Below, in pieces: positions 8,098 to 16,528 of a stretch of DNA of 64,000 nt (the stretch's first letter is position 1; each line of letters starts with the position of its first letter). The translations under genes and the position numbers were made by a program. The stretch spans positions 26,323-90,322 of the forward strand of contig QCJX01000005.1 in assembly GCA_003215725.1 (NCBI GenBank), in the 5' to 3' direction. Under the pieces are notes generated by a model. It was not told the DNA's origin. It did no database searches and saw only the letters and a list, made by a program, of their open reading frames with translations. Source of the stretch: Prochlorococcus sp. AG-409-I11 (GTDB lineage Bacteria; Cyanobacteriota; Cyanobacteriia; PCC-6307; Cyanobiaceae).

Positions 8098-8492
8098 TGC
8101 TTGAAAGAAAGATTTTTCTTACAACGAATAAGCTAAATGCTTTTCCCTACTTGCGTTTTGATAGGGAGATTTTATCTAGATCTGTTATAGAGACTAAATA
8201 TAATTACTATGCTGACTTTATATTTTTACAGGCACTTCTGGAGCATATGGAATTAAAACAAAATATACAATTTAAAACGTTTGATGTTAAGCCTCCTACT
8301 CGACATGAAATTACTTTTATGATGGAGTCGTCTGAAAATTTTTTTGCCTTATGGATAGTAAGAGCTTTAGATTTATTTACTTTAATTGAACTTAGAGGAC
8401 TTCAGCTGTCTGGTTTCCTGCAACTATCAAGCTTTCAAAACAGAGGTTTCTTAAACTTAGGAAGTATTCCAGCTAGCAGCTGGCTACCTTGA
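8097..8492 (+). CDS. Hypothetical protein coupled to the twin-CX3C gene
   Basis: 131 residues from the ATG that overlaps the stop codon of the previous small gene. It has no cysteines, mixed alpha/beta composition, a hydrophobic stretch near FALWIVRALDLFTLIELRGL and a C-terminal tail ending in SSWLP. It is not recognised. The one-base overlap suggests translational coupling and a shared function with the cysteine-rich partner. An in-frame GTG at 8088 is possible but less convincing. Confidence 0.6.
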   Translation: MLERKIFLTTNKLNAFPYLRFDREILSRSVIETKYNYYADFIFLQALLEHMELKQNIQFKTFDVKPPTRHEITFMMESSENFFALWIVRALDLFTLIELRGLQLSGFLQLSSFQNRGFLNLGSIPASSWLP

Positions 8493-8669
8493 TATAGTCA
8501 ACCTATCATTAATATTCAAATTAATAACTTATCTAATCTAATGAATTTAATTTTCTAAAACTATTTTAATTTGTGCTAGGCAAAAAGGACTGAACTGCTT
8601 GAACTTATTAAGAAAATTAAGAATCACATTGATGTTTAAACGCTTGTTTATATATTTTTTGTGTGATTG

Positions 8670-8756
8670 CTAGTGAGGGATGAAATGTATTACTAGCATT
8701 CCTACTCCAGCAGCAAAGACCATGGAAACAGCGATTGCAATTAAGGCAGATGCCAT
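8670..8756 (-). CDS. 28-residue single-helix membrane peptide (candidate)
   Basis: Reads MASALIAIAVSMVFAAGVGM... then a short tail ending HFIPH. It is one uninterrupted hydrophobic helix rich in Ala, Gly and Val, the size of the small single-helix subunits of photosynthetic complexes, but it matches none I remember. It lies alone in a 400-bp gap between 8492 and the rubredoxin gene. The assignment rests only on composition and a clean start and stop. Confidence 0.4.
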   Translation of the reverse strand: MASALIAIAVSMVFAAGVGMLVIHFIPH

Positions 8757-8899
8757 GAAAACTATGATTGAGTTGCATTATAAAATCTAGTCGCTTTTCA
8801 AACTTTTTTTCTTTATTACCTAACTGCTTAAGAAACTAGAAAGAATTGACGCATGACATATGAGTTTTGCCAGGTTGTATAAATAAAGCCTTATTACTT

Positions 8900-9082
8900 A
8901 TGTCAACTACAATCATTAAGAGAAGGTACCAATGTCGTGATTGTATTTATTCCTATAACCCTGCCGTAGGTGATTTGACCCAAGGTGTGCAACCTGGGAC
9001 TAGCTTTGAGGACCTCCCTGAGTCTTGGGTTTGTCCAGTGTGCAAGGTTGGTAAGAAGCGGTTCAAACCCTTTAGACATTAA
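8900..9082 (+). CDS. Rubredoxin
   Basis: 60 residues from the ATG at 8900. The iron site is formed by two CxxC knuckles, YQCRDC and VCPVC, with the family spacer GVQPGTSFEDLPESW between them. Rubredoxins carry single electrons on one Fe bound by four Cys. This one lacks the C-terminal membrane anchor of the larger cyanobacterial rubredoxin RubA needed for PSI or PSII assembly, so it is a soluble form. The longer frame from a TTG at 8867 would add 11 unlikely residues. Confidence 0.92.
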   Translation: MSTTIIKRRYQCRDCIYSYNPAVGDLTQGVQPGTSFEDLPESWVCPVCKVGKKRFKPFRH

Positions 9083-9234
9083 AAGATATTCTAGATTAAC
9101 CAACTTAATTGTCTTATCAGCCCTTGATGCTGAATAATTTGCTCTAAAAAGTCATAATAATGTTTGGAGTTAAAGACAACTGCTGGCGCTAGTAAAGACT
9201 TATTTGCTGAAGTAGTGATATCTACGAAAAACTC

Positions 9235-9321
9235 ATGAAAAAAATCACTTCCATAGGCTTAGCTATTAGTGCAAATATCGTTCTCTTTGTTTGGGGTGTC
9301 CTTAACAGTTCTATTGGTTAA
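9235..9321 (+). CDS. 28-residue membrane peptide (candidate)
   Basis: MKKITSIGLAISANIVLFVW followed by GVLNSSIG: a short basic N-terminus and one hydrophobic helix. It resembles in size the low-mass photosystem and cytochrome subunits, but I cannot place it in any of them. A hairpin that could end transcription follows at 9372-9408, and rubredoxin lies 150 bases upstream on the same strand. That makes a real transcript plausible. Confidence 0.45.
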   Translation: MKKITSIGLAISANIVLFVWGVLNSSIG

Positions 9322-9371
9322 CTTTCTATTCTTGAATTATTACTGAATTAGGCAGGTTAAATTCAAATAAA

Positions 9372-9408
9372 AAAAGCGAGGTGAACAAAGATGTCCTACC
9401 ACGCTTTT
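9372..9408 (+). terminator. Hairpin after the 28-residue gene
   Basis: AAAAGCG-a-GGT pairs with ACC-a-CGCTTTT around a 15-base loop. The A-run on the left and short T-run on the right fit a weak bidirectional terminator. Confidence 0.4.
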
Positions 9409-9983
9409 AGAGACTTGTTTAAATAAAAACTGTTTTAACAGCTGAAGATTCTTTGGAAAACTACTTTCAATGATGGCATTGAAAAGTCTTTCATGTAGCT
9501 AGAAGTGAATCTATTGAAAAAGGGTGGTAGACACTCAGGTGCCATAACATCCAACATATAATTTGAGAGAAACCCTCTGGTGAAGGCGGCCATCAATTCA
9601 AAAAGCAATTCGAATATACAATCGCAATTATTTTCATTTCGTCAATTCCAATCGTGTGCGAAAGGAAACATTTAGCTGTTTCCGAGCTTTGGCAAAAGTT
9701 TGATACGAATCTGTCAAGTTTGATTGTGGCTTTCGAGATTTCATAAATACTCTTTATTTTTGTTTGTGGTTGAATTCTCAATGAATCAATTAAGAAACTT
9801 CTTTTCAAGAAGAATTAGATTTTATTTGATACTTACGATTTTCTTGCTTTTTCAGACTGCAAGTTGGTCCCAATTGGCAATAGTTTTTGCTTGACCTGGC
9901 GTTTAAGTAAAAAAATCCTGCAATATACTTCTCTCTTTTTCAATTCTGTCTCGCTATTGTGATGTATTGAATATGTAGGCCTC
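9409..9983. other. 575-bp region without a clear gene
   Basis: A leftward 40-codon ORF at 9435-9557 (starts MLDVMAPECLPPFF) and a 71-codon one at 9593-9808 are open, but neither shows a family feature. An inverted repeat, GGAAACA / TGTTTCC at 9664-9683, sits in the middle. Its flank CGAAAGGAAACATTT recurs at 19753-19767. A small RNA is possible; nothing here is secure. Confidence 0.35.
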
Positions 9984-10472
9984 ATGTTTTTAGGTGTTGT
10001 CTTGACTCCTGCCCCTACTCAAAGCGCACTTGTTGCCTATGCTCACTATCTAAGCTTTATGCTTTGCTTTGGTGCTTTGGTCTTTGAACGTATTCGTATA
10101 AAAGTAGAGCCCAATAGAGGGGAGGCAATAGCAATGGTTATTGCAGATGTAATTTATGGCTTGGCTGGAATTGTACTTTTACTCAGTGGAATTTTAAGAG
10201 TTCGATATTTTGGCCAGGGAGGTGACTTCTATACACATAACCCAGTTTTCTGGATTAAGATCGCTGTATTTATTTTGGTAGGTTTACTATCTCTTTATCC
10301 CACTATTACTTATATTCTTTGGGCTATACCTCTTAGCAAAGGTGATTTGCCTACAGTTAATACTAATTTGGTTTCTAGACTTCGCACTATTATTAATATT
10401 GAATTAGTTGGGTTTGCTTTCATTCCCTTGCTAGCGACCTTTATGGCGAGAGGTGTAGGACTCTCTCCCTAG
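9984..10472 (+). CDS. DUF2214 family membrane protein
   Basis: 162 residues with four hydrophobic helices at about 15-35, 50-70, 88-110 and 137-155. The polar stretch RVRYFGQGGDFYTHNPVFWI between helices 2 and 3 is typical of the DUF2214 family of bacterial inner-membrane proteins. Its function is not known. The start is the ATG at 9984. It is monocistronic and convergent with the DUF2237 gene. Confidence 0.82.
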   Translation: MFLGVVLTPAPTQSALVAYAHYLSFMLCFGALVFERIRIKVEPNRGEAIAMVIADVIYGLAGIVLLLSGILRVRYFGQGGDFYTHNPVFWIKIAVFILVGLLSLYPTITYILWAIPLSKGDLPTVNTNLVSRLRTIINIELVGFAFIPLLATFMARGVGLSP

Positions 10473-10560
10473 ATTGAACTTTGATTTAAACAATTAATTT
10501 GACTTAGATTAATGAGATTTTTTTAATGAGGCGAATCCTTGTATTCAAAGGGTTAGAAAA

Positions 10561-10962
10561 TTAATCATTATTGTTTTCACTGAATGAATATTGCTTAAGT
10601 AATTCTATATTAATGATTTTTAGCGCTCCAATAGAAGTTGCTTTTAGATCAACCATTGGTGCCATTCCGTCTTCATAGGCTTGCAACCACCTAGATGCGC
10701 ACAAGCACCAGTGATCTCCTTGATTAAGTCCTGGGAAACCATATTGAGGCATTGCAGTTGAGAGGTCGTTCCCTTGAGCTTTGCTATAGGTAAGAAAGGA
10801 CTTTGTCATTACACAGCAAACTATATGTTCACCCAAGTCTGAATCGTCGCTATGACAAAATCCGTCTCTATACCATCCAGTCATTGGCTCACAACTGCAA
10901 AGTTGCAATGGTGTTCCAAGTACATTCAAAGTTTTTTTAGAAAATTGCTGTTCAGAGCTCAT
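10561..10962 (-). CDS. DUF2237 family protein
   Basis: 133 residues. Family features visible: NVLGTPLQLCSCEPMTGWYRDG at the start, an internal HxVCCVMT segment and GDHWCLCASRW near residue 84. There are several conserved cysteines and histidines. The fold and role are unknown; the family is widespread in bacteria and some eukaryotes as a stand-alone small soluble protein. Length is normal for the family. Confidence 0.88.
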   Translation of the reverse strand: MSSEQQFSKKTLNVLGTPLQLCSCEPMTGWYRDGFCHSDDSDLGEHIVCCVMTKSFLTYSKAQGNDLSTAMPQYGFPGLNQGDHWCLCASRWLQAYEDGMAPMVDLKATSIGALKIINIELLKQYSFSENNND

Positions 10963-11194
10963 GTCACCTGATAATTAGTAGTTGTCTTCACTTTGTTTGG
11001 TAGTAGAAAGAATAAGGGCATTTAAATCTTCTAGAAAATTCGGTAAATAATAATCACAAGAAAAATTATCTAAAGGTTGATTTTGTATTCTAATTGCATT
11101 AATGATTTTAATTTTTCCTACATTGTTAGTTTCCTAACTATCTTGTCTCATAAGAGAAAGATTTAACTATGTTGTTTGGAATCGGATTGCCCTT

Positions 11195-11626
11195 ATGTCA
11201 AAACCAGTTGAGTTTGGCGAATTCTATAAGCTTCTTCAAGCTGTAAAGGGCGGTGATCAAGAAAAGAATAAAGAATTAGAGTGGATTTTGGCAGAGTATG
11301 AACATGCTAAAAATGCCACTAGTTCATATGATGAACTAGGACAAATTTTTTGTCATCATGGAGTAATGGAATTATATGAATATACAGGTTTGGATAATAT
11401 AAAACTTATTAGTTCTCTGGAGAAATCTGTTTGGATTTACCTAGAAAGAAGAATGGGAATTGCATTGTCTAAGTATATGGTTGACTCAATGGTGGCCCAT
11501 GCTAAAGAGCATGAACTGGCAATTAAAATGTCTCAAAAGTGGGATAACTCATCTCAGGAGATAGAGGATAACATGGAAGGATTGGCAAATTATGTTGTGG
11601 AGGGGATAATAAGTATAATTAATTGA
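11195..11626 (+). CDS. Hypothetical acidic protein
   Basis: 143 residues, not recognised. It looks all-helical and acidic, starting MSKPVEFGEFYKLL, with a central QIFCHHGVMELYEY segment and no membrane helix or signal peptide. The start ATG is clear, and both flanks are intergenic. Codon use is like its neighbours. Confidence 0.6.
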   Translation: MSKPVEFGEFYKLLQAVKGGDQEKNKELEWILAEYEHAKNATSSYDELGQIFCHHGVMELYEYTGLDNIKLISSLEKSVWIYLERRMGIALSKYMVDSMVAHAKEHELAIKMSQKWDNSSQEIEDNMEGLANYVVEGIISIIN

Positions 11627-11730
11627 ATATAAAGCTAATAAATTAAATCATTGATTTAATCAAACATTGATTTAATCAAAAATCTAGTAATAGATTCAAC
11701 TCTCTTTTTGTACATAAGTTAATTTAGCCT

Positions 11731-12006
11731 TTATACATTCTTAGGGCAATTCCAGTCGCTAGGAAGTGCCCATACTTCATTATTAATGTCCTGTTCAAGC
11801 CATTCTTGATATTCATGAAAAATCGATAATTGATCCAATGGATTTTTTAACTCTTCCATTCTTGATATAGCATTGGAAACTGTTATAGCAAGTGTATCTT
11901 TTAATTGACTGTCAGCATCCATTTCAGGGTTAAGAAGTCCCATAAAATCAAGGGAAACTCTTCTATCACAATTAATAGCAACTGATTCTTTTGCTTGCCT
12001 AAGCAA
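11731..12006 (-). CDS. Hypothetical protein
   Basis: 91 codons from a TTG at 12006, or 70 from the ATG at 11943. The sequence between the two starts (ESVAINCDRRVSLDF) looks coding, so I favour the longer form. Acidic, helical, soluble, with a C-terminal Trp-rich end (EVWALPSDWNCPKNV). Not recognised. Confidence 0.5.
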   Translation of the reverse strand: MLRQAKESVAINCDRRVSLDFMGLLNPEMDADSQLKDTLAITVSNAISRMEELKNPLDQLSIFHEYQEWLEQDINNEVWALPSDWNCPKNV

Positions 12007-12096
12007 AACTACTCTTACTTCTTATAAATTGTTTGGCTTGACTCGAAGTGATTTTTGATAGAAGCTCTCCATCTAAATAAGTGACCTTAGATAATT

Positions 12097-12285
12097 ATGA
12101 AAACTGTTCTAGTAGAGCTCGTCAAAGGGCAAAGGTTTAAAAAAAGGGCATGTATAACAAGTTTGATCTCTTTTGGGCACTTCACTGATGATGGCTTGTC
12201 AAGGTCTTATCAAGTAGGTCAATTGCCGTACTTTCACATGAAATCAGTCAAATCCAGACCTGAAGAAGGTTCTGAGCGAATTTAA
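12097..12285 (+). CDS. Small hypothetical protein (uncertain)
   Basis: 62 codons from an ATG, basic, starting MKTVLVELVKGQRFKKRAC. There are no family features. It lies about 100 bases before pcb on the same strand, where a promoter would be expected, so it could be a chance ORF. Confidence 0.3.
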   Translation: MKTVLVELVKGQRFKKRACITSLISFGHFTDDGLSRSYQVGQLPYFHMKSVKSRPEEGSERI

Positions 12286-12387
12286 CTAACGAGTTAGATA
12301 TCACTAAATAAAGACCTTTAACTATTCTGAGCATATGAATTGAGCTGATTGTAGCCTTCGCATATTCCTTCAAATTAAAATCTTTTT

Positions 12388-13428
12388 ATGCAGACCTATG
12401 GAAATCCAGATGTCACCTATGACTGGTGGGCTGGTAATTCTATGGTCACCAACCGCTCAGGACGATTCATTGCCTCACATGCTGCGCATACAGGGATGAT
12501 CGCTTTTGCGGCCGGTGCAAATACTCTTTTTGAGCTTTCTCGTTATGACCCTTCATTACCAATGGGGAGTCAAGGGATGGTTACTCTTCCCCATTTAGCC
12601 TCTATTGGTCTTGGCTTTGATGAGGCAGGAGTCTGGACAGGTGTAGGTGTTGTCACTATGGCAGTACTCCATCTAATGATCTCTATGGTTTATGGAGCTG
12701 GGGGGCTATTGCATGCGATCTACTTTGATGAGGACATGCAGCAAAGTGAAGTTCTCCAAGCTAGAAAATTCAAGTTGGAATGGGGGAATCCCGATAACCA
12801 GACATTTATCCTTGGTCACCATTTGATTTTCTTTGGTGTCGCTTGTGTTTGGTTCGTTGAATGGGCCAGAGTTCATGGTATTTATGACCCCGCAATTGGT
12901 GCTGTTCGCCAAGTTAATTACAACCTTGACCTTTCAGCAGTTTGGAACCATCAATTTGATTTCCTGACTATTGATAGTCTTGAAGACGTAATGGGAGGCC
13001 ATGCCTTCTTAGCGTTTGCAGAGATAACAGGTGGTGCATTCCATATTGCAACTAAGCAAATTGGTGAATACACCAAATTTAAAGGTGCAGGACTTCTTTC
13101 TGCTGAAGCAATTCTTTCCTTCTCTCTTGCAGGGATTGGATTTATGGCGATTGTTGCTGCTTTTTGGTGCGCAACAAATACCACTGTTTACCCAACAGAA
13201 TGGTATGGCGAGCCTTTGGAACAAACTTTCCTTATTGCACCTGCGTGGGTCGATACCGTTGATTACAACAATGGCATTGCTCCACTAGGACATTCAGGAC
13301 GTTGTTTCTTAGCTAACTTCCATTACATAGCTGGATTCTTAGCTCTTCAAGGGCATCTCTGGCATGCGCTTCGTGCAATGGGCTTTAACTTCAAAGACAT
13401 TCGCAAGAGGCTTGTTGTAGCAAGTTAA
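12388..13428 (+). CDS. pcb: Divinyl chlorophyll a/b-binding light-harvesting protein (Pcb)
   Basis: 346 residues with six membrane helices and the Pcb/IsiA/CP43-like pattern: an N-terminal TYDWWAGNS motif, paired chlorophyll-ligand His in the helices (for example FIASHAAHTGM, FILGHHLIFFG, MGGHAFLAFAE), and the final helix HYIAGFLALQGHLWHALRAMGF. Pcb proteins form the membrane antenna of Prochlorococcus in place of phycobilisomes. Low-light strains carry several copies; I cannot tell from sequence alone whether this copy serves PSI or PSII. It lacks the large lumenal loop of CP43. A strong terminator follows 25 bases after the stop. Confidence 0.96.
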   Translation: MQTYGNPDVTYDWWAGNSMVTNRSGRFIASHAAHTGMIAFAAGANTLFELSRYDPSLPMGSQGMVTLPHLASIGLGFDEAGVWTGVGVVTMAVLHLMISMVYGAGGLLHAIYFDEDMQQSEVLQARKFKLEWGNPDNQTFILGHHLIFFGVACVWFVEWARVHGIYDPAIGAVRQVNYNLDLSAVWNHQFDFLTIDSLEDVMGGHAFLAFAEITGGAFHIATKQIGEYTKFKGAGLLSAEAILSFSLAGIGFMAIVAAFWCATNTTVYPTEWYGEPLEQTFLIAPAWVDTVDYNNGIAPLGHSGRCFLANFHYIAGFLALQGHLWHALRAMGFNFKDIRKRLVVAS

Positions 13429-13453
13429 CTATTTCCTTACTAATCAATTTACT

Positions 13454-13482
13454 AAGCCTCGTTTTTCACGAGGCTTTTTTTT
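13454..13482 (+). terminator. Rho-independent terminator of pcb
   Basis: Perfect 9-bp stem AAGCCTCGT / ACGAGGCTT with a TTTTC loop, followed by a T-run. Confidence 0.9.
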
Positions 13483-13527
13483 ATCAATTTTTTGATACCT
13501 GTTGAGTCTTCAAATAATTCTGAATAT

Positions 13528-13707
13528 TTAGTTTGAGCGCAAAATATGATCAATGGAATTGGGATGCTCATGCACAAATTTGACCATTTCCATTGCGACT
13601 TGCCTTGCCTCATAGGAGTCATTTGCATATGCGCAAAACTCACATTTTTTTCTTTCTCCATCGCGATAGCTGATGGTATAACCATGTCGGCTCATTTTCG
13701 TAGCCAT
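13528..13707 (-). CDS. 59-residue CxxC hypothetical protein
   Basis: Starts MATKMSRHGYTISYRDGE, has a CEFC pair at residues 22-25, and a helical second half ending HILRSN. The clean start and stop, sensible codon use and plausible beta-then-helix composition make this the coding frame of the region, rather than the longer overlapping frames on either strand. It is convergent with pcb beyond its terminator. The single CxxC may bind metal only as a dimer. Function unknown. Confidence 0.65.
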   Translation of the reverse strand: MATKMSRHGYTISYRDGERKKCEFCAYANDSYEARQVAMEMVKFVHEHPNSIDHILRSN

Positions 13708-14024
13708 ATGTGTGATGATTCAATCCTTGCTTAATGTGATGCCGTGACGCCACAAAATCATCAATTCAGTGAGCGTATCAACAAGAATCAAAAACTTTCT
13801 AGGGACTTTTAAGGAATGTTCAAAATAATATGGGATGGATACAAAAAAATTTTGGAATGTATGAGAACACTTCTATGACAATGCCTTAGCGGTCTTGATG
13901 TTTAGATATTTTGTTGCTTGATTTAGTAATAAGCTCATCAGTTAGGAGTATTTAGGATCTAAAAAAGGGTTGAATCTATTTTTGTTTGTTCTGCATTCAA
14001 GACAGGGTTTAACTCTGGATAAGC
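13708..14024. other. 317-bp intergenic region
   Basis: I see no ORF, RNA gene or strong hairpin. It carries the presumed promoter of the 59-residue gene on its left. Confidence 0.4.
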
Positions 14025-14543
14025 TTATTGAGAGTGTCCACCATTGCAAGTCATAACTTTTGTCGAGAGAGGTAGAGGTGTTTTGCCATCAATACCTTTT
14101 GTACTTTGAATACATTCATTTTGAGTTCTTGCCCATTCAATAAGTGGACGTAGCTGAACCACTCCTGTGACAAGAGCTGTAGTGCTTATTGCAGCTAGAA
14201 AGGGGTAAAGAATGCTTTTGATCAACTTAGGGAAAATGTTTTTGGTGTTTTGTCCTTCTATTTCTATATCAATATCTACTGCCTGAGGGTTTGTGCTTTG
14301 AGTTGTTTCTTCAAAAAACGATACAGGCTTTCTTTGTGGACGAGCTTCATTGCTCCTTTGATAAGAGGTTATAGATGTCGACTTAGGCTTTTCTCTCAAT
14401 GATGTTGCAATGTTGATACCTAAGGCCACCGCTGCTACTAATAATTCTTTTATCCCTTGCAATCCTTCACGAAGATCCTTCTTAAGAAGGATCTTCTTCT
14501 CTCCAAATGAGTTGTTTGTTTTCTCTTTACTCATATCTCTCAT
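14025..14543 (-). CDS. Hypothetical protein with C-terminal membrane helix
   Basis: 172 residues (ATG at 14543; a second ATG three codons later). The N-terminal part is charged, with a moderately hydrophobic stretch (ELLVAAVALGINIA, ~33-46). A polar low-complexity middle rich in Ser, Thr and Pro follows. A membrane helix at ~113-133 (FLAAISTTALVTGVVQL) precedes a tail with two Cys. The layout suggests a single-pass membrane protein. Not recognised. Confidence 0.6.
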   Translation of the reverse strand: MRDMSKEKTNNSFGEKKILLKKDLREGLQGIKELLVAAVALGINIATSLREKPKSTSITSYQRSNEARPQRKPVSFFEETTQSTNPQAVDIDIEIEGQNTKNIFPKLIKSILYPFLAAISTTALVTGVVQLRPLIEWARTQNECIQSTKGIDGKTPLPLSTKVMTCNGGHSQ

Positions 14544-15035
14544 ATGGAGATTGGTTTGAGGAGGGGGTTTGCAAACTAGTTTGTTTGATGAATTTTCGTT
14601 TAGGTATAAAACTAAACTAAAGCAAAAATATCGTACAGTTTATGATTTGACGGTAATAAATTAACGTATGTATAAATAAGCTTTTGTATATTTCTTGACT
14701 CAACGATTTTTTTTGAATAAATCAAAATCAATAAAACTTCCTTTAATCAAGAAAAGCCTTGCCGAAATTGCTACCAGTAAATACTTCTCAGCCCCTAGGT
14801 AAAGAACTTAAGTAGAAGGACTAGTCATCTCAAGGCATGTATTTTTTAAGGCTTTAGCTTGTAAGCATAGAAGTCAATCCATCTCTCAAATGAGTTTTTT
14901 GGTGGTTTTTTTGCCAAAACTCTGCCTCTCTAATCAATTTTTTGATTTTGTGGCAATTTACATTGCCAGCTATGGGTCTTATTGCTTATTGCAATTGAGC
15001 TGAATGTAAGCATTCTTTAAGAAAATAATTTAAGA
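14544..15035. other. 492-bp region without a gene
   Basis: Both strands show only short frames. The segment from 14881 to 15000 is T-rich. It presumably holds promoters for the two divergent genes that flank it. I see no RNA gene. Confidence 0.4.
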
Positions 15036-15173
15036 ATGAGCTTTATCACGAAGCATAAGAGATTTATCTCTTGGTATCAGAAAAAGCTTGGGCTAAGTGA
15101 TTACGCTTTACTTTGGCTTGTTTTTTTTAAAGGTGTTTTCATTACTTTGATTCTACAGAGAATATTGTTTTGA
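15036..15173 (+). CDS. 45-residue single-helix membrane protein
   Basis: MSFITKHKRFISWYQKKLGL followed by SDYALLWLVFFKGVFITLILQRILF. A basic N-terminus and a C-terminal hydrophobic helix give the pattern of a tail-anchored small protein. The aromatic-rich helix start (SDYALLWLVFFKG) looks like a conserved small picocyanobacterial protein, but I cannot name it. The start ATG is clear and there is no competing frame. Confidence 0.6.
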   Translation: MSFITKHKRFISWYQKKLGLSDYALLWLVFFKGVFITLILQRILF

Positions 15174-15430
15174 AATAAATTTTTTGCTTATGATGAAATT
15201 GAATTGAGATCTGGACCTTTTTATCATTATAAACATTTGTATTGTTTGGAAAAGATGCAACGAAAATATCTTGAGCCATATTCACGACCTTCCTGTAAAA
15301 TTTTTAGTTACTTGATATTTACTTTCCTTTGAAACCATTGTTTCAATATACAAGCCGCATGTAACTTCAATAGCCTGAAAAAGTAATATGTTTCTAGTCT
15401 AGGCAGAATTTATAAGTTGCTAAATTGATT

Positions 15431-15628
15431 ATGATTACTGTATTTGCTTTACTTAACTCCCAGGCAAAGCTTCTTCTTGTTTCTTTTATTGTTTTTGGCT
15501 CAATCGTTGCTGGAGTATTGGTTCTATTGCTAAGGAAAATGTTAAATGATCAAATTAATGAACAGTTGGCTAAAAAGATTCCAAAAAGTTTAAGGAGGTT
15601 CGTTGATTTTAAGATAAAGTGGCGTTGA
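15431..15628 (+). CDS. Small membrane protein, hypothetical
   Basis: 66 codons from the ATG at 15431. Residues ~10-35 form one long hydrophobic helix (LLLVSFIVFGSIVAGVLVLLL), followed by a basic helical tail ending in FKIKWR. Probably a single-pass inner or thylakoid membrane protein with its tail in the cytoplasm. Not recognised. Confidence 0.5.
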   Translation: MITVFALLNSQAKLLLVSFIVFGSIVAGVLVLLLRKMLNDQINEQLAKKIPKSLRRFVDFKIKWR

Positions 15629-15715
15629 AACTTATATTTTTATTCCAAACCGTTTTTTTTCTATTTCAGTATTCCTGACTATCTTTTTAGTTAAAAGTTC
15701 AAGGCTTTAATCATT

Positions 15716-15943
15716 ATGATCAAAGATTCTTCTAAGCTATATAAAGGACAAAATCTTCGGGTGGACCTAAATAGAGTTAGAGATCGACTGCCTGCAAAAT
15801 TGATTGATCAGTTGAGTTCCGATCCTCTTGGCCAGTTGATTGGCTACAAGATGGTTGACGGTAATCAGTTTGGACTAGCGATTCAATTTAGCAATGGCAA
15901 GGTTGCATGGTTTTTCGAAGATGAGCTGCTTACAGAGGATTAG
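15716..15943 (+). CDS. DUF2862 family protein
   Basis: 75 residues. The pattern KLYKGQNLRVD, IGYKMVDGNQ and a closing VAWFFEDEL matches the small cyanobacterial DUF2862 family, which looks like a compact beta-barrel (SH3-like) fold. Members are found across cyanobacteria; the role is unknown. The ATG at 15716 gives the normal length. Confidence 0.8.
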   Translation: MIKDSSKLYKGQNLRVDLNRVRDRLPAKLIDQLSSDPLGQLIGYKMVDGNQFGLAIQFSNGKVAWFFEDELLTED

Positions 15944-16126
15944 TTAGTGGCTGGAGACCTTATTGCATGGATATACTTACCGGTAAAGCTATTTATTTAG
16001 AATATTGCAAATATACATAGCTTTACATGCTGCAAAACTAGTTATTCAAAGGCTTTTTTGCACATATCTCCTGATAAAAAAATCTTAGGGTTATTTTTGA
16101 GGCTGGTGATGGTGTTTAATTTATAT

Positions 16127-16309
16127 ATGGATAAATCAAAGAAAGAGTTTTTTAAGCTTGCATCTAAAGTGAAAGCAGAAAAAAAATCTCGACAATTCAC
16201 TTTTGGATCACATCTTGAAATAGAAGGTAGCGGTCAAAGGAAGAGATACTTGAGGTCGCTGAAATCATCAGATTATGTTTCTTCTGACGCTGCTGTGATA
16301 GATAGTTGA
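16127..16309 (+). CDS. Small basic hypothetical protein
   Basis: 60 residues from the ATG at 16127 (MDKSKKEFFKLASKVKAEKK). A longer frame from 16058 adds a stretch unlike the rest. Strongly basic N-terminus, then a polar region and an acidic Ser/Asp tail. Not recognised. Confidence 0.45.
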   Translation: MDKSKKEFFKLASKVKAEKKSRQFTFGSHLEIEGSGQRKRYLRSLKSSDYVSSDAAVIDS

Positions 16310-16528
16310 TTCATAAAAGACCTTTGTCCGAGTCTGTTCATCAGTTATCACAATTAAGAAAACTCCGAAATATTTCATAGTAACGAGTAGTTTGAATAAC
16401 GAATTAATGATGGACTTTCATCTTAAAAAGATCTAGAGACGCATTTAAAAGATTGCATAAAGTATGAACAGGCCCTTGTGCTTTGTATTGATGTCTGTTG
16501 ACATAACGACAATACTTCTAATCAAATA

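Noticed and set aside
9593..9808. Leftward 71-codon ORF
   Set aside because: No domain, no Shine-Dalgarno, and it runs across the GGAAACA inverted repeat; not listed as a gene.
9833..9985. Leftward 50-codon ORF (MRPTYSIHHNSETEL...)
   Set aside because: It covers the expected promoter of the DUF2214 gene and shares its start palindrome CATG; no protein-like features.
13452..13734. Two longer open frames over the end of the pcb region (77 and 62 codons)
   Set aside because: One runs across the pcb terminator and both overlap the better 59-residue CxxC frame; their peptides look unlike proteins.
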